From Neisseria lactamica (GTDB taxonomy: Bacteria; Pseudomonadota; Gammaproteobacteria; Burkholderiales; Neisseriaceae), in assembly GCA_001067655.1 (NCBI GenBank), contig JUNU01000075.1, positions 1 through 28,093 on the forward strand: a DNA stretch of 28,093 bases. Reading direction: 5' to 3'. This document shows, in pieces, positions 15,948-23,483 of this stretch. The position numbers and the translations under genes were made by a program. The first letter of the stretch is position 1; every line of letters starts with the position of its first letter. Under the pieces are notes generated by a model. It made no database searches. It was not told the origin of the DNA and worked only from the letters and a program-made list of their open reading frames with translations.

Positions 15948-16808
15948 ATGAAACCCTATTCCGCCAACCCAAACCTGACCGAACCGCGCTGGCTGCGCGT
16001 GCTGCTGACCGCCGTCGCGCTGGGGTTCCTGCTGCTGATGCTGGTCGTACCGCTTGTCGCCGTGTTTTACGAAGCGCTGAAAGGCGGTTGGGATTTGTAC
16101 CTGCAATCTATTACCGATCCCGAAGCGTGGGCGGCAATCAAGCTCACCCTGATTACCGCTGCGGTGGTCGTTCCCGTCAATGCCGTCTTGGGCGTGGCGA
16201 TGGCGTGGCTGCTGACCCGTTTCGACTTCCGCGGCAAGCAGTTGCTGACCACCCTGCTCGATTTGCCGTTTTCCGTATCGCCCGTGGTGGCCGGTTTGAT
16301 GTTCGTCTTATTGTTCGGCGCGCACACGGCATTGGGCGGCTGGCTGGAAGCGCAAGGCATACAGATTATCTTCGCCATCCCCGGCATTATTCTGGCGACG
16401 CTGTTCGTTACCTTTCCCTTTGTCGCGCGCGAAATCATCCCGCTGATGCAGGCGCAGGGCGACAGTGAAGAACAGGCCGCGCTGATACTCGGCGCAAGCG
16501 GCTGGCAGATGTTTTGGCGCGTTACCCTGCCCAACATCAAATGGGCGCTACTCTACGGAATCATCCTCACCAACGCCCGCGCGATGGGCGAGTTCGGCGC
16601 GGTCAGCGTGGTATCGGGACACATACGCGGCGAGACCAACACCATTCCGCTTTTGGTCGAAATCTTCTACAACGAATACAACTTCATCGGCGCATTCGCC
16701 CTCTCCGGCGTATTGGCACTTTTAGCACTGGCGACGCTGGCGGTGCAGAATATCATCACAAAATTACAAGATAAAAAACTCGCCGCCGCCGAAAGGAACG
16801 CAGCATGA
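15948..16808 (+). CDS. cysW: Sulfate/thiosulfate ABC transporter permease CysW
   Basis: CysW is the second permease subunit of the sulfate importer. The 286-residue protein has six or so membrane helices and an EAA loop at 174-195 (EEQAALILGASGWQMFWRVTLP region). DLPFSVSPVVAGL (105-117) and the late GEFGAVSVVSGHIRGETNT are typical for CysW. It overlaps cysA by four bases (ATGA), so those two are coupled. The repeat block between cysT and cysW carries no obvious promoter, so expression probably still depends on read-through from cysT. Confidence 0.94.
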   Translation: MKPYSANPNLTEPRWLRVLLTAVALGFLLLMLVVPLVAVFYEALKGGWDLYLQSITDPEAWAAIKLTLITAAVVVPVNAVLGVAMAWLLTRFDFRGKQLLTTLLDLPFSVSPVVAGLMFVLLFGAHTALGGWLEAQGIQIIFAIPGIILATLFVTFPFVAREIIPLMQAQGDSEEQAALILGASGWQMFWRVTLPNIKWALLYGIILTNARAMGEFGAVSVVSGHIRGETNTIPLLVEIFYNEYNFIGAFALSGVLALLALATLAVQNIITKLQDKKLAAAERNAA

Positions 16809-17878
16809 GCATCACCATCCAAAACCTAAACAAACACTTCGGCAATTTCCACGCGCTGAAAAACATCAACCTCAACGTCCCCACCGGCAAACTCGTTTCC
16901 CTGCTCGGCCCTTCCGGCTGCGGCAAAACCACGCTCCTGCGCATCATCGCCGGATTGGAAAACGCCGACGGCGGCAATATTCTCTTTGACGGGCAAGACG
17001 TAACCGCCAAACACGTGCGCGAACGCAAAGTCGGTTTCGTGTTCCAACACTACGCCCTCTTCCGCCACATGAACGTGTTTGACAACGTCGCCTTCGGTTT
17101 GACCGTATTGCCCAAGTCCGAACGCTCGTCCAAAGAACAAATCCGCACCAAAGTCGAAGAATTGCTCAAACTCGTGCAGCTCTCCCACCTCGCCAAATCC
17201 TATCCGCACCAGCTCTCCGGCGGCCAACGCCAACGCATCGCCCTCGCCCGCGCCCTTGCGGTCGAACCCAAACTCCTGCTACTGGACGAACCCTTCGGCG
17301 CGCTGGATGCCAAAGTACGCAAAGAATTGCGCACCTGGCTGCGCGACATCCATCACAACCTAGGCGTAACCAGCATTTTAGTAACGCACGACCAAGAAGA
17401 AGCCCTCGAAGTTTCCGACGAAATCGTCGTCATGAACCACGGCAAAATCGAGCAAACCGGCAGTGCCGAAGCCATTTACCGCAAACCCGAAAACGCCTTC
17501 GTTACCGAATTCCTCGGCGAAACCGACGCATTTGAAGGCAGAATCGAAAAAGGCATCTGGCACTACAACGGCTTCGCGTGGAAATTGGACGCACACTACA
17601 AATGGCAGGAACAAACCGCCACCGGCTACATCCGCCCGCACGAATGGCAGATCGCCGCCGAACACGAAACCCCGATGATTCGCGCCGAAATCGAAAAAAT
17701 CCACGCCGTCGGCGCACTGACGCACGTTTTGGTAAAACACGGCAAACAGGACGTACACATCATACTGGCAGGCAGCGACGCGTCAAGGCTGGATTTGTCC
17801 GCAGGGCGGGAATTGGCATTGGTGCCGAAACAGGTTTATGTGTTTTCGCAGAACGAGTTGATTGAATATTCGATTTGA
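16805..17878 (+). CDS. cysA: Sulfate/thiosulfate ABC transporter ATPase CysA
   Basis: CysA hydrolyses ATP to drive sulfate import through CysT-CysW. The 357-residue protein has Walker A GPSGCGKT (35-42), Q-loop Q81, signature LSGGQ (137-141), Walker B LLLLDEP (157-163) and switch H195. The region after about 235 matches the regulatory/TOBE domain, with the GYIRPHEWQI piece. AAGGAACGC precedes the ATG, a good ribosome-binding site. Last gene of the operon; a strong uptake-sequence hairpin follows. Confidence 0.95.
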   Translation: MSITIQNLNKHFGNFHALKNINLNVPTGKLVSLLGPSGCGKTTLLRIIAGLENADGGNILFDGQDVTAKHVRERKVGFVFQHYALFRHMNVFDNVAFGLTVLPKSERSSKEQIRTKVEELLKLVQLSHLAKSYPHQLSGGQRQRIALARALAVEPKLLLLDEPFGALDAKVRKELRTWLRDIHHNLGVTSILVTHDQEEALEVSDEIVVMNHGKIEQTGSAEAIYRKPENAFVTEFLGETDAFEGRIEKGIWHYNGFAWKLDAHYKWQEQTATGYIRPHEWQIAAEHETPMIRAEIEKIHAVGALTHVLVKHGKQDVHIILAGSDASRLDLSAGRELALVPKQVYVFSQNELIEYSI

Positions 17879-17892
17879 TGGAGGGGATAGAG

Positions 17893-17928
17893 AAAGGTCG
17901 TCTGAAAACAGGTTTTCAGACGACCTTT
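17893..17928. terminator. Bidirectional terminator between cysA and porin
   Basis: Two inverted uptake sequences give a perfect 17-base stem (17893-17909 with 17912-17928), with runs of A and T at the ends. It lies 14 bases after the cysA stop and 28 bases after the porin stop, and serves both convergent genes. Confidence 0.85.
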
Positions 17929-17956
17929 TATTGCACAAAGCTTTTATACAAACGGC

Positions 17957-19075
17957 TTAGAATTTGTATTCCACTTGACCGCGCAAGACGTTTACGTCTT
18001 GTCTGTTTGAGTCGGCAGTCGGAGTAACTTGTTTACCTGCCAAGTAAAAGCCTGATACTTTCCAGTTTTTCCAAGGAATATAAGTTGCGCCGATCTGTAC
18101 GCCTTGTACGTTTTTGCTGTAATCCTCGACCGAAGATACGCCTGAAAGTGCGCCGACGCGGCGGTAGTTCAGGAAGGCATCGTAGGAATTGCGGACTTTC
18201 CAGTCGGCGAGTTTGTAGCGGACTTCGGTGAACACGCCGTCGTTTTTGATTTTTTGTCCTGCGTCGTTATAGGCTTTGATGTTGGACTTACTGACCGCCG
18301 CCATCCAACGCCAATCGTCGTTAAATTTGACATCCGTGCCGATTTCGCCGAAGACGGCGTTTTTCTTCGCGCCGCGCACGTCTATGTCTTTCATGTAGCT
18401 GACGGTTGCGCCGACGTTGATGTTTTCGTTAACCGGCAGGCTGCTTTGAATGGCGGCGAAGTGTTTGCGGCGGCCGCCTATGCCCCATACGTTGTCGTTG
18501 AGGCTGCCGGTAAAGCGGCCTGCGTAGATTTTGGTGGGTAGGGTTTTGTTGTCAAAGAAGATTTCGCCGCCGGTTACTGCGGTATCCCAAACGCGGCCGT
18601 AGGAGGAGAATGCGCCAAATTTACCTGCGCGGGCTTTGATGCCTTCGGTAATCGTGCCTTCGACGTAGAGTTTGTTTACCGGAACATCGTGGTCGCCGTT
18701 GAATTTACCGGTTTTCAAGTCGATGTTGGGTTCGATTTGGGTAACCAGTTTCCAGTCTTTATAAAGCTTGGCGCGCAACCAGAATTCGGCGTTGAAATTG
18801 GTGTTGGAGGCTTCGGGCGTGGGATTGGTGCTGCTGTTGTTGGCATTGATGTCTTTGGTGTCGGCCCGGATGCGGAATGAGCCGTTTACGGTCAGCAAAT
18901 CATTGAAAATGCTGATTTTGTCTTCGTCTTTGCGGATGACGCTGCCTGAATTGACGTAATCGCTTGTCGTCGCCAACGCGGCGGCATCACGCTCAGCGTC
19001 GGCGGTTTCTGCAAATGCGAAAGGTGATGCTGCCAAGGCAGCGCATACAACGGCAAAGTTTTTTTGGATGTTCAT
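17957..19075 (-). CDS. Putative outer-membrane beta-barrel porin
   Basis: This 372-residue protein has a signal peptide (MNIQKNFAVVCAALAASPFAFA, cleavage expected near residue 22) and ends in VEYKF, with the C-terminal Phe needed for barrel insertion. Between are repeated alternating strands rich in aromatic girdle residues (for example FWLRAKLY, WKLVTQIEP, WKVSGFYLAG), so a 14-16-stranded porin is likely. It is not PorA/PorB by sequence and I cannot name the substrate. An earlier in-frame start adds 18 residues before the signal and is less likely; CGGAGC lies before the ATG at 19075. Expression is probably controlled by oxygen through the FNR box upstream. Confidence 0.85.
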   Translation of the reverse strand: MNIQKNFAVVCAALAASPFAFAETADAERDAAALATTSDYVNSGSVIRKDEDKISIFNDLLTVNGSFRIRADTKDINANNSSTNPTPEASNTNFNAEFWLRAKLYKDWKLVTQIEPNIDLKTGKFNGDHDVPVNKLYVEGTITEGIKARAGKFGAFSSYGRVWDTAVTGGEIFFDNKTLPTKIYAGRFTGSLNDNVWGIGGRRKHFAAIQSSLPVNENINVGATVSYMKDIDVRGAKKNAVFGEIGTDVKFNDDWRWMAAVSKSNIKAYNDAGQKIKNDGVFTEVRYKLADWKVRNSYDAFLNYRRVGALSGVSSVEDYSKNVQGVQIGATYIPWKNWKVSGFYLAGKQVTPTADSNRQDVNVLRGQVEYKF

Positions 19076-19172
19076 GCAAAGCTCCGATTGAGTAGTAAAA
19101 GGTATTTTTAATGAAAAATTCCCAATCAATATTTGTTAGGAATTTACTAATTTTTGTAATCGAACGGCTTCA

Positions 19173-19201
19173 ATCCTATGAAAGACGGCGCAAACCGTCA
19201 A
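19173..19201 (-). promoter_or_regulatory. Porin promoter P2 with dyad operator
   Basis: On the minus strand TTGACG (19196-19201) and TAGGAT (19173-19178) are 17 bases apart, a good sigma-70 promoter. The spacer and -35 box overlap a dyad, GACGG-n6-CCGTC (19184-19199), placed where a repressor would block polymerase. Confidence 0.6.
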
Positions 19202-19212
19202 GAAGATTTAGA

Positions 19213-19218
19213 GTATTA
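19213..19218 (-). promoter_or_regulatory. Porin promoter P1, -10 box
   Basis: TAATAC on the minus strand. A start seven bases downstream (about 19206) puts the FNR box centre at -41.5, the standard position for an FNR-activated promoter, which explains the absence of a -35 box. Confidence 0.6.
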
Positions 19219-19240
19219 TGCTTAATTCCAAACGCTGATT

Positions 19241-19254
19241 TTGATACATATCAA
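19241..19254 (-). promoter_or_regulatory. FNR binding site
   Basis: TTGAT-ACAT-ATCAA is a perfect match to the consensus TTGAT-n4-ATCAA for the oxygen sensor FNR. It is the only perfect one I noticed in the window, and its distance from the P1 -10 box is right for activation. Confidence 0.8.
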
Positions 19255-19259
19255 TAGAA

Positions 19260-19312
19260 AAAGGTCGTCTGAAAACTTCCGGCAGCATCAGTACCGTTTT
19301 CAGACGACCTTT
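19260..19312 (-). terminator. recD terminator
   Basis: Inverted uptake sequences give a perfect 17-base stem (19260-19276 with 19296-19312) with a 19-base loop, starting 11 bases after the recD stop. It insulates the porin promoter region from recD transcription. Confidence 0.75.
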
Positions 19313-19322
19313 AGGGTTTTAT

Positions 19323-21083
19323 TCAAGCTTTCGATCCGAACATGGTATCCAAGATTTCGCCCAACGCCGTGCGGCGGTTTTTTCGGGTCTCCACCGCCAT
19401 CCGCCATTGTTCTTCATTTCCCCAAAAAATGAAGCGTTCCCGCGCGCGGGTGATGGCGGTGTAAAGCAGCGCGTTGTTTAAGCCCGACAGCGCGTCATCT
19501 CCACCCTGCTCTATCTTTCCCGACGGCGGCAGCAGCCACACTTCCCGGTATTCCGAACCTTGGCTTTTATGCACGGTCATGGCGAACGCGGACTCAAACT
19601 GTGGCAGGCGGCTGATGGCGATTTTTTTGAAGCCGTCCGCATTCGGGAAATACGCCGCCAAACCATTTGCCGATTCCGCGTCGGGCATAATCAGCCCGAT
19701 GTCGCCGTTGAACACTTCCAGCGTATAGTCGTTGCGCGCAATCATGATGATTTGCCCTGCAAACCACGGTGTATCCGCGCCCGCCCGATGTTTGCGTTGC
19801 AGATAACGGCAATACTCCTCGTTGAATGCCTCCGCGTCCTGCCGCCATGCCGCCAAAACGACCACATCCGCCGCGTGTCCGAATGCCAGCGCCACATCGT
19901 TTTTATCGACTGCCTGCCAGTATTTTTCGTGTTTGCGGTACAGCAGCTCCGCCTGCTGTTTCAGACGACCCTCGCGGATTTCCAGCTCGTCGGGGAACAA
20001 GGCAAACTGCGCCCAGCCTTCCGCGCTTTTACCTGACACCACCGCCCTAGCCAAGCAACCGATGCCGCTGTCTGCGCCGAAACGGTGACTGACCGTCAGT
20101 TGCGCGACGTTTTGCGACAAAGCCGGCGGATTTTCCTCCACAGGGAAACCGTGTTCCGGCAGATAAATACCCAGCTGCTCCGCCGTCTCCTTATCTAAAA
20201 CCGTCCGTCTCGACAACGCCGCCAATACCGCGCCGACGCCGACAGAAGGCAGCTGGAACTCGTCACCCAAAAAAATCACGCGGCAACCCGACGGAATCGC
20301 ACGCAGCAAGTAAAGCAGCAAGGAAACATCCAACATCGAAGCCTCATCCACCACCAACACATCCAAAGGCAGCGGACGGTTGCCGTCAAACGCAGGCAGC
20401 ATTTGCGGCGGGCGCAGTTTCAAAAGGCGGTGAACCGTCTGCCCTTCCACCGCGGACAAATGATTGCGCACTGCCTCCGGCATCTCGAAACCGTCCACCG
20501 CACGATGCAGCGCGCGCGCCATATGCGCCGCCGCCTTGCCCGTCGGCGCGGCCAGCGCGATACGCGGCAGGCGCGTGGCAGAGTTGGTGCAAATCAGCCC
20601 CAAAAGTTTCGCCACCGTTGTCGTCTTGCCCGTACCCGGTCCTCCCGTAATCAGCATAAACGCCTGGAGCAAGGCAAGCCCCGCCGCATCCCGTTGGCCT
20701 TCGCTTCCTTTATCGGCAAACCAGCTAGACAAGTTTTGCGATGCGCTCATCCAATCCACAGGCTCGACTTCCGCTTCTGCCAAACGCTGAATTTCAGCCG
20801 CTAAATCATGCTCGAGCTGCCACATCCGCCCCAAAAACAACTTTCTGCCCTGCAATACCAATGGCGACGCGCCCTGCCCGACTGTCGGCGCTAATCCCGC
20901 CAATTCCTCTGCTTCGCCCTCATCCAGCCAAACAAACGAATGCCCGTTCTGCAAAGCCGCGAAGAGCCGCAACACATACGGCGTCAGCACCGCAGCATCC
21001 TCCGGTACGCAACGCTCTAGCAAATGTCCGGCCGCTTGAGCGGCGGCAAGGTTCAAATCATCGGCAGTATTCTCAGCCATCAT
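19323..21083 (-). CDS. recD: RecD, exonuclease V alpha subunit
   Basis: RecD is the 5'-3' helicase subunit of RecBCD, which processes DNA double-strand breaks and degrades foreign linear DNA. The 586-residue protein has Walker A GGPGTGKT (147-154), DEAS (246-249), LGDEFQLPSVG, and the C-terminal UvrD-like motifs TVHKSQGSEYREVWL and YTAITRARERFIFWG. Length is typical of RecD1. The frame begins with two ATGs; GGGAAACG precedes the first. recB and recC are not near. One uptake sequence lies inside the gene (19960-19971). Confidence 0.94.
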   Translation of the reverse strand: MMAENTADDLNLAAAQAAGHLLERCVPEDAAVLTPYVLRLFAALQNGHSFVWLDEGEAEELAGLAPTVGQGASPLVLQGRKLFLGRMWQLEHDLAAEIQRLAEAEVEPVDWMSASQNLSSWFADKGSEGQRDAAGLALLQAFMLITGGPGTGKTTTVAKLLGLICTNSATRLPRIALAAPTGKAAAHMARALHRAVDGFEMPEAVRNHLSAVEGQTVHRLLKLRPPQMLPAFDGNRPLPLDVLVVDEASMLDVSLLLYLLRAIPSGCRVIFLGDEFQLPSVGVGAVLAALSRRTVLDKETAEQLGIYLPEHGFPVEENPPALSQNVAQLTVSHRFGADSGIGCLARAVVSGKSAEGWAQFALFPDELEIREGRLKQQAELLYRKHEKYWQAVDKNDVALAFGHAADVVVLAAWRQDAEAFNEEYCRYLQRKHRAGADTPWFAGQIIMIARNDYTLEVFNGDIGLIMPDAESANGLAAYFPNADGFKKIAISRLPQFESAFAMTVHKSQGSEYREVWLLPPSGKIEQGGDDALSGLNNALLYTAITRARERFIFWGNEEQWRMAVETRKNRRTALGEILDTMFGSKA

Positions 21084-21102
21084 CGTTTCCCGTATTGAAA
21101 AA

Positions 21103-21134
21103 AGGTCGTCTGAAAACTATTTTTCAGACGGCCT
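21103..21134 (-). terminator. cbpM terminator
   Basis: AGGTCGTCTGAAAA (21103-21116) and TTTTCAGACGGCCT (21121-21134) form a 14-base stem, including one G-T pair, with a four-base loop. It lies 15 bases after the cbpM stop. The second arm is the AG-DUS form of the uptake sequence. Confidence 0.75.
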
Positions 21135-21148
21135 TCTTTTATTGACCG

Positions 21149-21442
21149 CTATTTGCCTTCATCCAGCAGGGATAAGGGTTGCTGTGCCTTGCGCAATTCT
21201 TCCACTTCGTCCAACAGGCGCATAATCAGGCCGAGTGCGGGAATGCCGGCGTCAAAGTCGCGGCTCAGCCGCTGGGCGCGGCAGATGCGGGCAAGTTGGA
21301 AGCCGCTGTACAAAGTTTGTTCCGGTCTGCCGTTTACGCTGATGATTTCTTCCTCTATCAGCTCCAGCAGCCAATCGCGGCGGCAGCGGCTGGCAGCGAG
21401 GATTTCTTCGAAAGTCAGGGTAATGTCGGTGTGTTGCGTCAT
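21149..21442 (-). CDS. cbpM: CbpM-like modulator of the DnaJ-type chaperone
   Basis: CbpM is a small MerR-like helix-turn-helix protein that binds the J domain of CbpA and inhibits it in E. coli. This 97-residue protein shows the family pattern: TFEEILAASRCRRDWLLELIEE at the start, then an RICRAQRLSRDFDAGIPALGLIMRLLDEVEEL region. I start at the ATG at 21442, preceded by AAAGGA; an in-frame TTG five codons upstream is unlikely. It follows cbpA by 11 bases, the arrangement seen in other proteobacteria. Confidence 0.85.
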   Translation of the reverse strand: MTQHTDITLTFEEILAASRCRRDWLLELIEEEIISVNGRPEQTLYSGFQLARICRAQRLSRDFDAGIPALGLIMRLLDEVEELRKAQQPLSLLDEGK

Positions 21443-21453
21443 GGTTTGTCCTT

Positions 21454-22398
21454 TCAATTTGATGCGCTTTTGCCGTCAAAGTGGGCGGCAAGCTGCGCCC
21501 ATGCAGCGCGGTCGGCTTCACTTTCGGCCTTGGGAACGCTGATGCGAATGTTGAGGTACAAATCACCCGCTTCTTTGGCAGGAATACCTTTGCCTTTCAG
21601 GCGTATGCTTTTACCGTTTTGGCTGTTGGCGGGCAGGTTGACCTGCAAACGTCCCGCTGCGGTGGGAACGATGATTTTGCCGCCCAATACGGCTTCCCAA
21701 GGCTTGACGTCTATGGCCTGGTATACGTCTTTTTTGTTTTTAACGTATAAATCGGGTTTGTCGTGGAACTTGATTTTCAGATACAAATCGCCGTTTGCGC
21801 CGCCGTTGTAGCCGGGCAGACCCTGTCCCGCCAAACGGATTTGCTGGCCTTCGGTAATGCCTTTGGGGATTTTGACGTTGAGGGTTTTGGTCTGATAACC
21901 GACGCGACCGTATTCGTCCACGGTCGGCACGTTCAGATTCAGCGAACGCTCCGCGCCGACATAAGCGGCGTAAATATCGATACTCAGTTCGGCATGCTGG
22001 TCTTCGCCTTTAATCGGGCCGGCCGGCCTTGCGTGCGCCTGTCTCTGATTGCGGCCGAAGCCGGCAAACAAATCTTCAAAATTGAAATCGCCCGCGCCGA
22101 AAGGTTCGCCGCCGCGGTATTCGTAGTGGAAGCCGCCGGATTGCGCGCCGCCGAACGGATTGCCGCCTGCGCTGCGGCCGTAGGGATTGGCCAGCAATTC
22201 GTCGTATTCGGCACGCTTTTCACGGTCGGATAAGGTTTCGTAGGCGGTGTTAATTTCGGCGGTGCGCTCGGCGGCGTCAGGTTCTTTGCTGACGTCGGGA
22301 TGGTATTTGCGTACCAGTTTGCGGTAGGCCTTTTTAATGGTGTCGGCGTCGGCGGTTTTGTCCACGCCGAGAATTTCGTAATAGGTTTTTTCTGCCAT
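21454..22398 (-). CDS. cbpA: CbpA, DnaJ-family co-chaperone
   Basis: CbpA is a DnaJ-type co-chaperone of DnaK; in E. coli it also binds curved DNA. The 314-residue protein has a J domain (1-70) with the HPD motif at 33-35, a Gly/Phe-rich linker (about 70-115, with GGNPFGGAQSGGF), and the C-terminal peptide-binding domains (about 125-305), without the zinc-finger region of DnaJ. The gap to cbpM and the shared orientation indicate an operon. Confidence 0.92.
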   Translation of the reverse strand: MAEKTYYEILGVDKTADADTIKKAYRKLVRKYHPDVSKEPDAAERTAEINTAYETLSDREKRAEYDELLANPYGRSAGGNPFGGAQSGGFHYEYRGGEPFGAGDFNFEDLFAGFGRNQRQAHARPAGPIKGEDQHAELSIDIYAAYVGAERSLNLNVPTVDEYGRVGYQTKTLNVKIPKGITEGQQIRLAGQGLPGYNGGANGDLYLKIKFHDKPDLYVKNKKDVYQAIDVKPWEAVLGGKIIVPTAAGRLQVNLPANSQNGKSIRLKGKGIPAKEAGDLYLNIRISVPKAESEADRAAWAQLAAHFDGKSASN

Positions 22399-22445
22399 AT
22401 CGTTCTTCCGTCTTTATCATGTTAATCATTATGCCGTATTTGCTA

Positions 22446-22473
22446 TTTATAAGGGCGGAAGGCATAGATTCAA
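22446..22473 (-). promoter_or_regulatory. cbpA promoter, possibly heat-shock type
   Basis: On the minus strand TTGAAT (22468-22473) and TATAAA (22446-22451) are 16 bases apart, as for sigma-70. The same stretch reads TTGAA-n13-CCCTTATAA, close to the sigma-32 pattern of TTGAA and CCCCATnT. Which factor uses it cannot be told from sequence. Confidence 0.5.
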
Positions 22474-22722
22474 TACTCTAGTTGCACAAATAAACGGTTA
22501 AGGCAAGTAAGCATCAAAAAGGTCGTCTGAAAACGGAAATCCTGTTTTCAGACGACCTGTATTATATAGTGAAATCAATCGGCAACAGTTACAGGGCGGC
22601 GGTTGTTCAAATCCCATAGCCGTTTGGACAGTTTTCAGGGATTTTAAAAGCCAGCTGGAACATACAGGAGCGTTTCTATTCCGTAGTCGGTTTTTTAAGC
22701 TTTTTGCCTAATGCCCTGCTCT
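22474..22722. other. Gene-free region between cbpA and the secreted protein gene
   Basis: With the cbpA promoter and leader this makes about 320 bases without a gene. It contains one uptake-sequence hairpin (22520-22558). The part from 22570 to 22722 shows no convincing reading frame; it may be the 3' untranslated region of the upstream gene. Confidence 0.5.
22520..22558 (-). terminator. Uptake-sequence hairpin
   Basis: AGGTCGTCTGAAAAC (22520-22534) pairs perfectly with 22544-22558 across a nine-base loop and is followed by A/T runs. On the minus strand it is the first strong hairpin after the secreted-protein gene, although 165 bases beyond its stop. Confidence 0.6.
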
Positions 22723-23298
22723 TCAGTTATCAAAACCTCCGTATTTAGATACAGAAATTTCTAAAATACTGCCCCCTTTACGGTAACGCCGAGTTTGATT
22801 CGGTACTCCACCTTTACCTGAATAAATTCCTGCTCCCATTTCCATTCTAAATTCGAAATGTTTCGGATGACGGGTAAATATTGCATATTCACGCGCTTCG
22901 ATTTCCGACATTATGATTTTTTTGACTTTGCCCAACTTGGCTTCTGCATCTTTGATCTTCATGCCCGGATGTACCCCCGAAGCCGTGTGACAGGCGGGAG
23001 AATAGGTGCTCAAAGAATCAATTTTTCTATGGAGTTTTATAGGAGAATCAGGATTGTCGTCTCCATCTTGTAAAGCGATAACCATAACGTCTTTAGACAG
23101 TGTAATGGCAACATACGCCACACCTTCGGCATCACTTATTCTCTCCATTTTTGCCTTCGGGAATTTCTGTTTTACCTGCTTTAAGTTCTGCCCTAATTTA
23201 ATTCCTGCGATGCTGTCTTTTTGAATCAAACATTCGGCAGCGGCCGGCATGGCAAAACCCAAAATTAACGCACTCATGATCCCGATTTTGTGCAACAT
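22723..23298 (-). CDS. Secreted protein of unknown function with an internal repeat
   Basis: I do not recognise a named family. The 191-residue protein has a signal peptide (1-21, MPAAA before the cleavage point). Two stretches look alike: GIKLGQNLKQVKQKFPKAK (32-50) and GVHPGMKIKDAEAKLGKVK (108-126). This G-x-x-x-G-then-helix pattern is seen in small periplasmic domains of the BLIP or SmpA kind, so a two-repeat periplasmic fold is plausible. Mature cysteines are C23 and C103, possibly a disulfide. AGGAAAG lies before the ATG and a good promoter lies upstream. Confidence 0.75.
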   Translation of the reverse strand: MLHKIGIMSALILGFAMPAAAECLIQKDSIAGIKLGQNLKQVKQKFPKAKMERISDAEGVAYVAITLSKDVMVIALQDGDDNPDSPIKLHRKIDSLSTYSPACHTASGVHPGMKIKDAEAKLGKVKKIIMSEIEAREYAIFTRHPKHFEFRMEMGAGIYSGKGGVPNQTRRYRKGGSILEISVSKYGGFDN

Positions 23299-23312
23299 GG
23301 TTACTTTCCTGT

Positions 23313-23341
23313 TTAATAAAAATAGGATATTAACATATCAA
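23313..23341 (-). promoter_or_regulatory. Promoter of the secreted-protein gene
   Basis: On the minus strand TTGATA (23336-23341) and TATTAA (23313-23318) are 17 bases apart, ending 15 bases before the ATG, so the leader would be very short. An uptake sequence lies just upstream (23367-23378). Confidence 0.45.
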
Positions 23342-23411
23342 CTTATCTATATGGTAAGGATATCGTTTCAGACGACCTATTATTATTTTGCCAATATCAA
23401 ATCTTTTGCTA

Positions 23412-23460
23412 AAAAAGGTCATCTGAAATCAGGGCATTCCCCATTTCAGACGACCTTTTT
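23412..23460 (-). terminator. uraA terminator
   Basis: AAAAAGGTCATCTGAAAT (23412-23429) faces 23443-23460, an 18-base stem with one mismatch, 24 bases after the uraA stop. One arm is a decayed uptake sequence (GTCATCTGAA), so the hairpin may be kept for termination rather than uptake. Confidence 0.7.
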
Positions 23461-23483
23461 ACCTTATCGGCTGCAATGCCAAA

